Counted from the first letter of the stretch, positions 15,831 to 25,140 are shown. The stretch: 53,873 nt of DNA from CABRXV01 sp900754955 (GCA_902475005.1 CABRXV010000004.1:1-53873); one strand, 5' to 3'. Translations and numbers: made by a program. Notes: generated by a model from the sequence alone, not told the origin.

Positions 15831-16592
15831 CTACGCGCCGCAGGGTTTGATGGCGATGCCTGCCTCTTCGAGGGCGGCGCGCGTCTTGCGCACGAAGGCG
15901 AGCGCATGCGCGTTGTCGCCGTGCACGCAGATGGTGTCGGCGGCCACCTCGATTGTCTTGCCCGTCACGCTCTCGATGGTGCTGGTCTGCACAGCGCGCA
16001 CCACGCGCGCCACGGCGAAGTCGTCGTCGATGATGAGCGCGTCGGGGCGTGCGCGCGACACAAGCGTGCCGTCGTCGTTGTAGTTGCGGTCGGTGAAGAA
16101 CTCGCCGGCGACGGTGAGGCCGAGCGCGCGGCCCGCCTCGATGAGCTGGCCGCCTGCCAGGCCCACAAGCACGATGCTGCTGTCGAAGTCGTGCACCGCC
16201 TGCGCGATGGCATCCGCGAAGGGGCGGTCCTTCGCGGCGCGATTGTAAAGCTGGCCGTGCGGCTTGACGTGGTGCAGGCGGGTGCCGGCCGCCTGTGCGA
16301 ACGCCGCGAGCGCCCCAATCTGGTACAGCACGCAGTCGTAGCCCTCGTCGGGGGAGAGGTTCATGTCGCGTCGTCCGAAACCCTGGAGGTCGGGGTAGCC
16401 TGGATGCGCGCCGATTGCCGCGCCCGCGTCGGCGGCGATCTTCACCGTGCGACGCATCACGTCGGGATCGCCGGCGTGCATGCCGCAGGCGATGTTGACG
16501 CTCGAGACGAGGGGAATCACCTCCGCGTCGAGGCCGAGCGTGTAGCGGCCGAAGCTCTCGCCCAAATCGGAATTCAGATCAACGCGGTCCAT
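15831..16592 (-). CDS. pxpA: 5-oxoprolinase subunit PxpA (LamB/YcsF family)
   Basis: A 253-residue protein. The N-terminus VDLNSDLGESFG is the family signature; SSVNIACGMHAGDPDVMRRT, GAAIGAHPGYPDLQGFGRR, VKPHGQLYN and the C-terminal ADTICVHGDNAHAL follow. PxpA acts with PxpB and PxpC in ATP-dependent opening of 5-oxoproline to glutamate in the cytoplasm. pxpB and pxpC lie 14 kb away at 30845-32714. The start at 16592 has GGGAGG six bases upstream. It is divergent from the YcsG-like gene, its usual neighbour in Bacillus subtilis. Confidence 0.9.
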   Translation of the reverse strand: MDRVDLNSDLGESFGRYTLGLDAEVIPLVSSVNIACGMHAGDPDVMRRTVKIAADAGAAIGAHPGYPDLQGFGRRDMNLSPDEGYDCVLYQIGALAAFAQAAGTRLHHVKPHGQLYNRAAKDRPFADAIAQAVHDFDSSIVLVGLAGGQLIEAGRALGLTVAGEFFTDRNYNDDGTLVSRARPDALIIDDDFAVARVVRAVQTSTIESVTGKTIEVAADTICVHGDNAHALAFVRKTRAALEEAGIAIKPCGA

Positions 16593-17072
16593 GGAAACCT
16601 CCCGTAATCGAAACGCTTTTTCGCTATTGTACTCGAGTCCGTGCGATGCAGGCGAAGGCCTGCTCGCGGGGACGAGCGTGCGGGGATGGGGCCCGCAGCG
16701 CCGCACCAAGGCGAAGGCCGACGCACGCGAGAATCGAAACGCTCCTGCACTCTACTGCGGCATATTTTCCCATACCAGAGGGGTAAAGATGCCTCATACC
16801 CCCATTTTTGGAGCGTTTGCGGGCCCAGAGGCGCAATGTGAAGGAATTTTGAATTCCCGTTCGCTAAAATAAAGCATTCAATCTGCGGAGGCGCATCATG
16901 CGCACGTGCTTCCTCGGCCAGATTCTTCGGCACGAGGCCCCATCGGGTTTGAGCCCTCGCGCGGGGGAATCCTTCAAGCGGCGGACATATCGACAAGGGG
17001 AACGCTTCCAGGAGCCGTGCCATGGCGGCCTGCGCAGCAGGTCAACGACGTCTTGAGGGAAAGGAGAGACGC
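16593..17072. other. Divergent region pxpA / ycsG-like
   Basis: This 480-bp gap contains two copies of AATCGAAACGCT (about 16605 and 16734) that could be regulator half-sites, a TACAAT box for pxpA at 16626-16631 (minus strand), and the dyad GGAATT-TTG-AATTCC near 16843 ahead of an AT-rich TAAAAT box (plus strand). No protein-coding frame is supported. Confidence 0.5.
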
Positions 17073-18326
17073 ATGGCAAAGAGCTCTTTCATCGAGCGAC
17101 TTAAGAACATCGGCCCCGGCGCGCTCGTTGCGGCGGCGTTCATCGGCCCCGGCACGGTCACCACGTGCACGATGTCGGGCGCGAGCTACGGCTACACGAT
17201 GCTGTGGGCGCTGCTGTTCGCCACCATCGCAACCATCATCTTCCAGGAGATGGCCGCGCGTATCGGCATCGTTACGCAGGAGGGCCTCGGCGAGAACATT
17301 CGCGACCGCATCAGCAATCCTGGCCTGAAGTGGTTCGCGATCATCATCGTCATCATCGCGATCTTCGTCGGCAACATCGCGTACGAGACGGGCAACATCA
17401 CGGGCGGCATCCTCGGTGTTCAGGCCATCATTCCCGATCTCTCGATTTGGCCCATCGTCGTCGGCATGGCCGTCATCGCCGGCGTGCTCATGTGGATCGG
17501 CAGCTACAGCGTCATCGAGAAGGTGCTCACGGGCATCGTCATCTTCATGGGTGTAGTGTTCCTCATCACGGCGATCGCCTCGAGCCCCGACTGGGGCGCC
17601 GTGGTGGCGGGCATGTTCATTCCGACGATCCCGCAGGAGGGCTCCGCGGGCATCCTCACGGTGGTCGGCCTCATCGGCACCACCATCGTGCCGTACAACC
17701 TGTTCCTGCATGCCTCCTCGGCGGCTGAGCGTTGGAAGGATCCCGACCAGATCGGCGACGCGCGTTTCGACGCGGTGCTCTCCATCGGTCTCGGCGGCGT
17801 CATCTCCATGGCGATCCTCGTGTGCGCTGCTGCGAACATCTACGGCACGGGCGCTACGGTGTCGAACGGCGCCGACATGGCCGCTGCGCTTTCGCCCATC
17901 CTCGGCGACTGGGCCACGTGGATGATCGCCCTCGGTCTGCTGGCCGCCGGCTTCTCCTCTGCGATGACGGCCCCGCTCTCCGCCGCCTACGCCGTCAACG
18001 GCGTGCTCGGCTGGAAGGCCACGCTCAAGGACCTCAAGTTCAAGGCCATCTGGATCATCGTGCTGCTCGCCGGCTGCGTGATGGCCATCGCACTCGGCGC
18101 GAGCCCGACCGAGCTCATCCTTGTGGCTCAGGCGGCGAACGCCATCCTGCTGCCGATCATGGCGTTCTTCGTGCTGTACTGCGCGAACGGCAAGGTGCTC
18201 GGCGATTACCGCAACCATGCGTTCGCCAACATCGCCGGCGTGGTGATCATCGTCATCACGCTGTTCATGTGCTGGCGCAACATGGGCAGCTTCATCACCT
18301 CGGTGCAGGCGCTCATCGGCATGTAG
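17073..18326 (+). CDS. NRAMP-fold transporter, YcsG-like (possible 5-oxoproline carrier)
   Basis: A 417-residue membrane protein with about 11 membrane segments and the NRAMP (SLC11) fold. The metal-binding DPGN of helix 1 is replaced by GPGT (25-28), and the helix-6 motif M-P-H is replaced by VPYN (206-209). The residues that coordinate Mn/Fe are therefore absent and a classical metal-transport role is unlikely. In B. subtilis an NRAMP-like gene (ycsG) sits beside ycsF (pxpA), as here. Uptake of 5-oxoproline or a related organic acid is a reasonable inference. The ATG at 17073 is preceded by GGAAAGGAGAG. A strong terminator follows the gene. Confidence 0.78.
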   Translation: MAKSSFIERLKNIGPGALVAAAFIGPGTVTTCTMSGASYGYTMLWALLFATIATIIFQEMAARIGIVTQEGLGENIRDRISNPGLKWFAIIIVIIAIFVGNIAYETGNITGGILGVQAIIPDLSIWPIVVGMAVIAGVLMWIGSYSVIEKVLTGIVIFMGVVFLITAIASSPDWGAVVAGMFIPTIPQEGSAGILTVVGLIGTTIVPYNLFLHASSAAERWKDPDQIGDARFDAVLSIGLGGVISMAILVCAAANIYGTGATVSNGADMAAALSPILGDWATWMIALGLLAAGFSSAMTAPLSAAYAVNGVLGWKATLKDLKFKAIWIIVLLAGCVMAIALGASPTELILVAQAANAILLPIMAFFVLYCANGKVLGDYRNHAFANIAGVVIIVITLFMCWRNMGSFITSVQALIGM

Positions 18327-18377
18327 CGTTAGCGCGCAGCCGCCGATTCGGCGCGGCAGCAGCGGTTGGAGCTATGC

Positions 18378-18424
18378 GAAGCGGCGTGCGGACCCCAACG
18401 GGTCCCGCACGCCGCTTCTTTTTT
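18378..18424 (+). terminator. Terminator of ycsG-like gene
   Basis: GAAGCGGCGTGCGG-ACC pairs with GGT-CCCGCACGCCGCTTC (one bulge), followed by six T. Strong and perhaps bidirectional, as the leftward luxR gene ends 180 bp further on. Confidence 0.9.
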
Positions 18425-18604
18425 GGACGGCTTTGCTGCGGATCGGGCGGTCTTGCGGCTGGTGTTCCGCGGTTCGCGCCGTCTCGCGGCGCGTCCCGCA
18501 GCCCGTGCCCGTCGGTCTGCGGGACGCTTCGCGTGCAGCCCGCACCACCTTGCGGCGCGCCTCGCAGCCCGCCGCGGCTCGCGCCACCTCGCAGCCCGCT
18601 TACC
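18425..18604. repeat. Degenerate GC-rich repeats 3' of luxR gene
   Basis: Several imperfect copies of a motif like CGCGGCGCG/CTCGCAGCCCGC occur here (18476-18600), without coding potential. Similar degenerate GC-rich stretches lie beside the 3' ends of other minus-strand genes (15.7-15.83, 38.28-38.39 and 52.25-52.48 kb). Confidence 0.4.
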
Positions 18605-20326
18605 CTACTCTTCGGCGTATTTCTGCAGGTAGTCGATGATCTCCTGGCGCGAATGCAGCCCGGTTTTCGCATAGATGCGCGTGATGTGCGTGTGGGCCGT
18701 CGTCTGCGAGATGTGAAGCGACTCGGCCACGCGCTTCTGCGTGATGCCGGAGGCGTAGAGCGCAAGCACCTCGATCTCGCGATCGGAGAGCAGGAACTGC
18801 TTCCCGAGCGCTTCCACGCGGTGCTGCATGGCGGCGCGCTGCACGGCGGCAACACTGCTGTGATCGTCAAGTCCGAGCAGCTTGTCGATGGCGGCAGGGC
18901 GCGCAGCGAGAATCTCCTCGGCTTCGACCTCGGCGATTTCGCCGTCCTTCCCGTCGCCCGCACGCGATGCGCCTGCGGAAGCCGCCTGGGATGCAAGCTG
19001 GCTCGCCGCCGAGCCGCCTGCGTGCTGCGCGACGGCGGCGCGACGCGCGGCGAACTGTGCGACGTCGATGAGCTTGACGAGGATGAGCTGCGTGGAAACG
19101 AGCAGCAGCAGGCTGATGACCGAGCCCGTGAAGTGGCTGTCGCCGCCGATCGGCATGACGCCGAGCAGCACGAAGCGCCCGATTGCGCGCGAAAGCACCC
19201 ATATCGCGAGGATGCAGATGGCGTAGTACAGCGGCTCGCGCCAGCCCGACGACATGAACGAGATGATGATGTACCACAGAAACGCCGTCATGAGGGCGTT
19301 GAGCGTCACGATCGCCACGGCGCCCACGTCGAGGTGGTTGGGGAACGCGGTGTACAGCACGAGCGTCAGCGCTGCGAGCAGTTCGAGCAGCACCCAGATG
19401 GTCACGGTCATGGTGCGCGCCTTCTGACGGAGCACCGATGCGATGAACCAGAGGCAGGCGGCTTCGGTGAGCACGAAGGCCGCGATGCGCGTGGGCGTGC
19501 AGAAGGCGACGGGGTCGCCGCTGGGGAACCCGCGCAGGAACCCAACGACGAGCGACATCGCCGCTATGCCGGCGGCACAGGCAACGAGGAACTGCCGCGA
19601 CACGATCCCCTTCATGAAGGAGAAGTAGTCGTCGTCGCGACGCGGAGCTTCGATGGAGGCGGGGCTGTTCGGCGAGATGCGCGCCCAGCGCACGCAGAGC
19701 GCCTGGCAGGCAACGACGGGCGCGATGGCAAGGCAGCGGGCGCCGTCGGGAAGCAGCGTGGTGGCGAATACGGGAATCTCGCTGAGGAACAGCCCAGAGA
19801 ACACCATCACGGCGGCGGGCGCCATGCAGGCGCCCCGCATGGCGCGCAGCCAGCAGCCGGTCGCCGTCAGCGCGGCGAGCACCATGACGACGCAGAGCGT
19901 GAAACGCACGGGAAACGTGCAGGCTCCTGAGAGTCGCAGCAGCCCCATAACGACCAGCACGACAACTTGAACGATAACGGCGGCGTAGTTGATGCGGCGG
20001 ATGGCCTTCTTGCTGAATTGATGCTCGGTCTTATACAGCACGACGCCGGCGATGATGAGCGCCACGAGGGCGACGACGAGCGCGCCGTCGCTGAAGATGC
20101 CGTCGTCGGTGCTCTTGTAGCTGTCTGCCGTGGACACGGACATGCCCGCCCGTGCGCACGCGATGCCGAGAGCGTAGGGCCACAGCGGCGCGTAGTGCGT
20201 CAGAAAGCGCCGCAGGCCTCCTTCGCGCTGCGGTGCTTCGCCTTTCGAATCGCCTTGGGCGAGCGCCTCGTTCATATCCCCTCCCGCTTGCGGATGGGCG
20301 CCGGTCAACTTCTCCTCGTGCGTCAT
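18605..20326 (-). CDS. Membrane-anchored LuxR-family transcriptional regulator
   Basis: A 573-residue protein. About 12 membrane segments fill residues 40-445. A linker rich in Ala, Ser and Glu follows, then a C-terminal LuxR helix-turn-helix (LSDREIEVLALYASGITQKR, HISQTTAHTHITRIYAKTGL, SRQEIIDYLQKY). Many Eggerthellaceae reductase loci have such regulators; the membrane part presumably senses a ligand or membrane state. It is divergent from the torD-phsABC-like operon, its likely target. The ATG at 20326 has GGGAG eight bases upstream; an ATG at 20275 with GGGAGGGG is an alternative. Confidence 0.85.
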   Translation of the reverse strand: MTHEEKLTGAHPQAGGDMNEALAQGDSKGEAPQREGGLRRFLTHYAPLWPYALGIACARAGMSVSTADSYKSTDDGIFSDGALVVALVALIIAGVVLYKTEHQFSKKAIRRINYAAVIVQVVVLVVMGLLRLSGACTFPVRFTLCVVMVLAALTATGCWLRAMRGACMAPAAVMVFSGLFLSEIPVFATTLLPDGARCLAIAPVVACQALCVRWARISPNSPASIEAPRRDDDYFSFMKGIVSRQFLVACAAGIAAMSLVVGFLRGFPSGDPVAFCTPTRIAAFVLTEAACLWFIASVLRQKARTMTVTIWVLLELLAALTLVLYTAFPNHLDVGAVAIVTLNALMTAFLWYIIISFMSSGWREPLYYAICILAIWVLSRAIGRFVLLGVMPIGGDSHFTGSVISLLLLVSTQLILVKLIDVAQFAARRAAVAQHAGGSAASQLASQAASAGASRAGDGKDGEIAEVEAEEILAARPAAIDKLLGLDDHSSVAAVQRAAMQHRVEALGKQFLLSDREIEVLALYASGITQKRVAESLHISQTTAHTHITRIYAKTGLHSRQEIIDYLQKYAEE

Positions 20327-20518
20327 CCGCTCGTCTCCCATGATACCCGATAGGTGAATTTCGCGTGTCATCTGTTTGAGACGATAGAGGTGACAGCCTT
20401 TGACCTGCGGAAATGTCTTCAACGAGAAAATGCGGCTCTGCAGGGTTTCCGCCCGAATCGAAAAAACAGCTGAAATTCGTCTGAGGGAGATGACACGCTT
20501 CGTCGGCGTGCACGCATA

Positions 20519-20557
20519 CTCTCATCGTCGCCTGAAGCGATCGGGCGACGATGAGAG
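20519..20557. promoter_or_regulatory. 14-bp perfect dyad before torD operon
   Basis: CTCTCATCGTCGCC (20519-20532) and GGCGACGATGAGAG (20544-20557) form a perfect inverted repeat with an 11-base loop. It ends 12 bp before the torD-like start and runs into the ribosome-binding region (AGAGGGGG). It can be read as an operator for the divergent LuxR protein or as an RNA stem that limits translation. Confidence 0.6.
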
Positions 20558-20569
20558 AGGGGGATCAAG

Positions 20570-21259
20570 ATGGCTGCAGACGACGCTCAGGTGTTCTCCG
20601 CCATCGCTCAGTGCTTTGCGCCGACGACCGACGAGGCGTGGACCGCTCTGACGCAGAACGCGGAATGGGACGGCATCCTCTCGGGCGCGCGCAATCTGGT
20701 TTCGGGCGCCCGCCCGCTCGGTTGCGGCGACGCCCCGATCGCACGTGCGCATCGCGCCGTGCCGCTGTCTGAGTTTCTGACCGAGCAGGAGATCCAGGCG
20801 CTGTTCGTTCCCCCGATCGCCGAGGAGAAGCATCGCTTCGCGGCGCAGCACTTCACGGGCGGCCTTCCCCAATCGGCGCTTCCCGTTGAATCCCTGTACC
20901 GCGCGTGGGCGAGCGAGGGCATGTTTGCGGGCGAGCGCGGAATGTACAACAGCGAAGTTGCGCGCTACATGCGCGATCTGACCGCATCGCTCGGCCTCGA
21001 GGTGCCCGCGTCGTTCTCCGCGTGCCCCGATCATCTCGCCATCGAGCTCGAGGTGGCTGCGGTGCTCATCGACGCCGGCCGCGCCGACGAGGCGCGCCAG
21101 TTCTTCGTCGAGCGTTTCGACTGGCTCACCTTGTATCGCCTGAAGCTCATCGAGCTCGGCGAGGAGGCGGTGTTCTACGTGGCGCTCGTCGATCTGCTCA
21201 TCGGCATCCGTGCGGGACAGCTTCCCTATGAAGAAGCCGCAGGCGCAAACGAGCAGTAG
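20570..21259 (+). CDS. TorD/DmsD-family molybdoenzyme chaperone (copy 1)
   Basis: A 229-residue all-helical protein of the TorD/NarJ type. Conserved parts include EEKHRFAAQHFTGGLPQSALPVESLYRAW, GMYNSEVARYMRDL and the family core ACPDHLAIELEVAAVLIDAG followed by FFVERFDWL. Such chaperones bind the Tat signal of one molybdoenzyme and guard cofactor insertion. It immediately precedes the Tat-exported catalytic subunit and has a close paralogue at 45869-46588 in the same position of the second operon. The ribosome site is AGAGGGGGA. Confidence 0.88.
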   Translation: MAADDAQVFSAIAQCFAPTTDEAWTALTQNAEWDGILSGARNLVSGARPLGCGDAPIARAHRAVPLSEFLTEQEIQALFVPPIAEEKHRFAAQHFTGGLPQSALPVESLYRAWASEGMFAGERGMYNSEVARYMRDLTASLGLEVPASFSACPDHLAIELEVAAVLIDAGRADEARQFFVERFDWLTLYRLKLIELGEEAVFYVALVDLLIGIRAGQLPYEEAAGANEQ

Positions 21260-21276
21260 CTTCTGAGAACTACCGG

Positions 21277-21305
21277 GCGCCGCCTCGCCCCTCCCGAGGC
21301 GGCGC
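21277..21305 (+). terminator. Hairpin between torD-like and catalytic subunit genes
   Basis: GCGCCGCCTCG (21277-21287) pairs perfectly with CGAGGCGGCGC (21295-21305). There is no T-tract, so it is more likely a processing or attenuation hairpin inside the operon. Confidence 0.5.
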
Positions 21306-21456
21306 ACTCCCGAGACCGAAGGAGGACGGCGGGTGCACCGCGAGCGGCTGAGACGCCGCAGCGTCATAGGCGCCGCACGTACGGCAGAACAGCGCTTGCG
21401 CGCTTTTCGCAATAGATCCAGAGAGAGCAAGGTAAGACGAAAGGAAAGGGGAGAGG

Positions 21457-23655
21457 ATGTTGGACCATACATTGACCAGGCGCAGCTTCGTTAAGCGCAG
21501 CGCCGGGGCTGCGGCTCTCGTCGCCGGCAGCGGGTATCTGAGCTTCAATGCGTGGCAGCAGGCCCACGCTGCATCGGGAGGGGAGAAGCGCGCGGTTCAT
21601 TCGCTGTGCAATTCGTGCTCTTCCAAATGCGGCTTCACCGCCTACGTGGCGGAAGACGGCACCTTCACCGAGATGATCGGCGACAAGGATCATCCGTACT
21701 GCGACGGCACACTGTGCGCGCGCGGCTACGGCTATGCTTCCATCGCGTGGTCGGAGGACCGCCTGACCGACCCGCTCAAGAAGAACGACAGCGGCCAGTT
21801 CGAGGCCATCACGTGGGATCAGGCCCTCGCCGAGATCTCCGAGAAGGTCAAGGGCATCATCGCATCCGACGGCCCCAACGCCCTCGTGATGATTCAGGAC
21901 CCGCGTCCGTCGGGCAGCTTCTACACCGCCCGCTTCATGCAGGCGCTCGGTTCGCCGAACACCTACACGCACGGCGTGGCGTGCAACATGTCGAAGAACT
22001 CCGGCATGACCCAGGCCATCGGCGCCGCCGACTTCACGGCTGATGTGGCGAACGCCAACATGGTCATGTTCCTCGGCCGCTCCTACGCCGACGGCATCCG
22101 CCCGAGCTCGCTGCACGCGCTGCGCGACGCCCGCGACAACGGTGCGCACATCGTCATAGTCGACCCGCGCATGAACGCGAGCGCGCGTTATGCCGACGAG
22201 TGGGTGCCCATCAAGCCCGGCACCGACCTTGCGCTCATCCTCGCCATGGCGAACGTGCTCATCTCCCAGAACAAGTACGACGCCGAGTACGTTGCCAACT
22301 ACACGGTGGGCTTTGAGGACTGGGCCGCTCGCGTGGCCGAGTACACCCCCGAGTGGGCCGCCGGCGTCACCGGCATCCCCGCCGAGACGATCGAGCGCCT
22401 CGCCAACGAGATGTGGGAGGCTGCCCCGAAGGCCTGCATCGAGCAGGGTTGGCGCGCCGCGTTCGGTTGCGCGCATCAGAACTCCGGTGAGACTGCGCGT
22501 GCGCTCTGCCTGTTCAACACGCTGCTCGGCTGCTGGGGCCTCGAGGGCGGCGCCTACTTCCCGGCCAGTCAAAGCGCCGGCAAGCTGGAAGACCCGAAGT
22601 TCGCCGCTCCGGCGAAGCCCGAGGGCAAGATCATCGGCCAGGCCGAGTATCCGCTGTCCTCCGGCGGCATGGGCGTGTCCACCTATGCGCTCTCGCTCAT
22701 CCCCGAGGGCAAGGTCAAGGGCGTGTTCTTCTACCAGTCCAACTGCGTGGCGGGCTACTCCAACCCTGCGCAGCTGACCGAGTTCCTCTCGGGCGCCGAG
22801 CTCTCCGTTGCCATCGACGTGCAGCTCACCGAGACCTGCCAGGCCTGCCAGTACGTTCTGCCCGACACATGCTATCTCGAGCGTCTCGAGGTGCCCGAGT
22901 TCGTCGGCGGCAAGATTCCCGTGGTGAGCCTGCGCGACCGCGTGATCGACAAGATCCACCCGAACACCAAGCCGGTCGACGAGATCTTCACCGAGCTGGC
23001 GAACGCCTGCGGTGTGGGCCAGTACTTCCAGTTCACCGTTGACGAGCTGGCTGACGCTCAGCTGCAGACCATCGGTCTGTCCCTCGACGCGCTGCGCGAG
23101 GCGGGCGGCACCATCACCTTCCCCGAGAAGGAGCTCAAGTTCGCCCTCAAGACCACGTGGGGCACCGCTGACAAGAAGGTGCACTTCACGAGCGATGCCT
23201 GCGCGGCAGCGGGCTTCCCGGCATCGCCTGGTTGGCTCGAGCCCAAGGTTACGCCCGGCGAGGGCCAGTTCCGCCTCGTGGGCGGCAAGCAGGCCATCCA
23301 CACCCACACGCAGACGGCGAACATTGAGGGCCTCATGGCCATCACGAAGATGTACGGCCTCGACCGCATCTGGATGAACGCCGACGTGGCCGCGAGCATG
23401 GGCATCAACGACGGCGACGAGGTCGAGCTCTCATCCGAGACGCACACCGGCCGCACGCGCGTCAAGGTGACCCAGCGCATCGAGCCGACGTCGATCTACC
23501 TGCCGAGCCACTACGGCTGCTCGGTGCCCGAGCAGAAGACGGCCTACAACGTGGGCCTGCGCCAGATGGACTTCGTGCCGTTCCACATTGAGCCGGGCTA
23601 CGGCGGGACGATGTCTCAGGAGACGATCGTCACGGTGAAGAAGGTAGGTGCATAA
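21457..23655 (+). CDS. Molybdopterin oxidoreductase catalytic subunit, PhsA/PsrA-like (copy 1)
   Basis: A 732-residue Tat-exported enzyme of the DMSO-reductase superfamily. The twin-arginine motif is RRSFVKR (8-14), with cleavage probably after AHA (38). A [4Fe-4S] site is formed by Cys51, Cys54, Cys58 and Cys87. HGVACNMSKNSG puts Cys176 where the molybdenum ligand is expected, as in thiosulfate/polysulfide reductases rather than the Ser of DMSO reductase (inference). The C-terminal cofactor-binding domain includes LVGGKQAIHTHTQT and LPSHYGCSVPEQ. It should reduce an external substrate with electrons from menaquinol via the B and C subunits. The substrate is unproven; sulfur oxyanions are favoured by context. 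It overlaps the next gene by one base. Confidence 0.85.
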   Translation: MLDHTLTRRSFVKRSAGAAALVAGSGYLSFNAWQQAHAASGGEKRAVHSLCNSCSSKCGFTAYVAEDGTFTEMIGDKDHPYCDGTLCARGYGYASIAWSEDRLTDPLKKNDSGQFEAITWDQALAEISEKVKGIIASDGPNALVMIQDPRPSGSFYTARFMQALGSPNTYTHGVACNMSKNSGMTQAIGAADFTADVANANMVMFLGRSYADGIRPSSLHALRDARDNGAHIVIVDPRMNASARYADEWVPIKPGTDLALILAMANVLISQNKYDAEYVANYTVGFEDWAARVAEYTPEWAAGVTGIPAETIERLANEMWEAAPKACIEQGWRAAFGCAHQNSGETARALCLFNTLLGCWGLEGGAYFPASQSAGKLEDPKFAAPAKPEGKIIGQAEYPLSSGGMGVSTYALSLIPEGKVKGVFFYQSNCVAGYSNPAQLTEFLSGAELSVAIDVQLTETCQACQYVLPDTCYLERLEVPEFVGGKIPVVSLRDRVIDKIHPNTKPVDEIFTELANACGVGQYFQFTVDELADAQLQTIGLSLDALREAGGTITFPEKELKFALKTTWGTADKKVHFTSDACAAAGFPASPGWLEPKVTPGEGQFRLVGGKQAIHTHTQTANIEGLMAITKMYGLDRIWMNADVAASMGINDGDEVELSSETHTGRTRVKVTQRIEPTSIYLPSHYGCSVPEQKTAYNVGLRQMDFVPFHIEPGYGGTMSQETIVTVKKVGA

Positions 23656-24200
23656 TGACCCGCTACGGAATGCTTATCGACACGACGAACTGCATCGGCT
23701 GCTACGCGTGTCGCACGGCGTGCCAGCGCCAGAACGGCCTTGACGCCGAAGTCGATTACATCCGCTACGAGGAGCGCGAGACGGGAACGCTTCCCAACGT
23801 CGCCTACGAGGCGGTTCCGCTCCAGTGCATGCACTGCGAGGACGCCCCCTGCGTGAGCGTGTGCCCCACGGGCGCGAGCTACATCGGCGAGGGCGGCGTG
23901 GTGGCCGTCGACGAGAGCAAGTGCATCGGCTGCCGCTACTGCATGGCTGCCTGCCCGTACCAGGTGCGCGTGCACAACAAGGTGTCGGGTGCCGTGGAGA
24001 AGTGCAAGTTCTGTCATCACTGGGTGTACGAGCATCCGGAGACGCCCTCGAACACGTGCGTGACTGCATGCGTTACGGGATGCCGCATCTTCGGCGACCT
24101 CGATGACCCCGAATGCGAATTGTCCCGCGCCATCGTTGAGAAGAACGCGCTGCCCATCGCAGGCGATCTGACGACGGCCAAGATCTTCTACGTGAGGTGA
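23655..24200 (+). CDS. Four-cluster ferredoxin subunit, PhsB/DmsB-like (copy 1)
   Basis: A 181-residue iron-sulfur protein with four Cys groups: CIGCYACRTAC, CMHCEDAPCVSVC, CIGCRYCMAAC and CKFC...CVTAC. This is the pattern for four [4Fe-4S] clusters in the electron-wire subunit of DmsB/PsrB-type enzymes. It passes electrons from the NrfD-like subunit to the catalytic subunit outside the membrane, exported as a complex. Its start overlaps the stop of the catalytic gene (TAATG), so translation is coupled. It is about as long as other PsrB-like subunits and very similar to the copy at 48829-49371. Confidence 0.92.
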   Translation: MTRYGMLIDTTNCIGCYACRTACQRQNGLDAEVDYIRYEERETGTLPNVAYEAVPLQCMHCEDAPCVSVCPTGASYIGEGGVVAVDESKCIGCRYCMAACPYQVRVHNKVSGAVEKCKFCHHWVYEHPETPSNTCVTACVTGCRIFGDLDDPECELSRAIVEKNALPIAGDLTTAKIFYVR

Positions 24201-24205
24201 TAACG

Positions 24206-25099
24206 ATGACGTACGAACCCATTTGGGGACCCATCATCGCATGGTACCTGTTCCTTGCCGGCTTGGGCGCGGGCGCGTTCATAACCTCGGCGTTTTTGGG
24301 CTGGCGTCATCCCGATGCCACCTCGATGCAGAAGATGGGCCGCATCATCGCACCTGTGGCCGTCGCTGTGGGCCTCGTGCTGCTCATGGTGGACGCCGAG
24401 GCGGGCCTGCACAATCCGCTCCGCTTCTTCTACCTGCTCATGAATCCCGGTTCCGTCATGATGTGGGGCGTGGTGTTCCTTGGCCTGTTCATGGTGGTTG
24501 CCATCGCCGCGTTCGTGTTGGATCGCCTGAAGCGCGCCATCCCGAACTGGCTTGAGATCATCGGCGTGGTGCTCGCCCTGTGCGTGGCCATCTACACCGG
24601 CTGCCTGCTCGGCGTGTGCCAGACCTACCCGCTGTGGAACAACGCGCTGCTGCCCATCCTGTTCGTGGTGTCGGCGCTGTCCTCCGGCGCGGCGTCGGTG
24701 CTCATGGTGGCCGTGGTGCGCCATGCCGACGAGTTCATCCGCGTGGGCGTTCTCAAGAAGTTCCACTTCTGCCTGCCCATCATTGAGCTCGTGCTCGTCG
24801 CCTCGCTGTGCTTCATCACCGCTCAGACGGGTGCTGCAGGCAACGCCTCCATCATGAGCCTCGTGGCCGGCGAGTGGGCGCTGTGGTTCTGGATCGGCCT
24901 CGTGGCGATCGGCCTCGTGCTTCCCACGGCGCTTGAGACCTGGCTGCTGTTCTTCAGCCCGAAGGAGTTCGAGGAGAGCCGCAAGGCGCACTGGATCAGC
25001 TTCTTCTCCGATGCGGGCGTTCTGGTGGGCGGCTTCCTGCTCCGCTTCCTCATCGTGGCGGCGGCGGTTCCCGTGACCATCGTGGTGCCGCTTGTGTAA
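24206..25099 (+). CDS. NrfD/PsrC-like membrane anchor subunit (copy 1)
   Basis: A 297-residue integral membrane protein with about eight membrane segments. It begins YEPIWGPIIAWYLFLAGLGA, the usual NrfD-family start, and contains the conserved AGLHNPLRF and TGCLLGVCQTYPLWNN. It oxidises menaquinol and feeds the ferredoxin subunit. The ATG at 24206 is preferred over the GTG at 24197 because GTGAGG lies eight bases before the ATG, inside the end of the upstream gene. A perfect terminator follows, closing a torD-A-B-C operon. Confidence 0.9.
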   Translation: MTYEPIWGPIIAWYLFLAGLGAGAFITSAFLGWRHPDATSMQKMGRIIAPVAVAVGLVLLMVDAEAGLHNPLRFFYLLMNPGSVMMWGVVFLGLFMVVAIAAFVLDRLKRAIPNWLEIIGVVLALCVAIYTGCLLGVCQTYPLWNNALLPILFVVSALSSGAASVLMVAVVRHADEFIRVGVLKKFHFCLPIIELVLVASLCFITAQTGAAGNASIMSLVAGEWALWFWIGLVAIGLVLPTALETWLLFFSPKEFEESRKAHWISFFSDAGVLVGGFLLRFLIVAAAVPVTIVVPLV

Positions 25100-25140
25100 C
25101 TCGGTGAACGCATCTGCGACGGTTGTCTGACGACAGCGTG

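Noticed and set aside
17073..18326. Manganese transporter MntH
   Set aside because: The DPGN and MPH metal-binding motifs are absent and the neighbour is pxpA.
17732..19930. A 732-codon plus-strand frame antisense to luxR
   Set aside because: Composition is His/Arg/Asp-rich and it overlaps two clear genes; it is a shadow frame.
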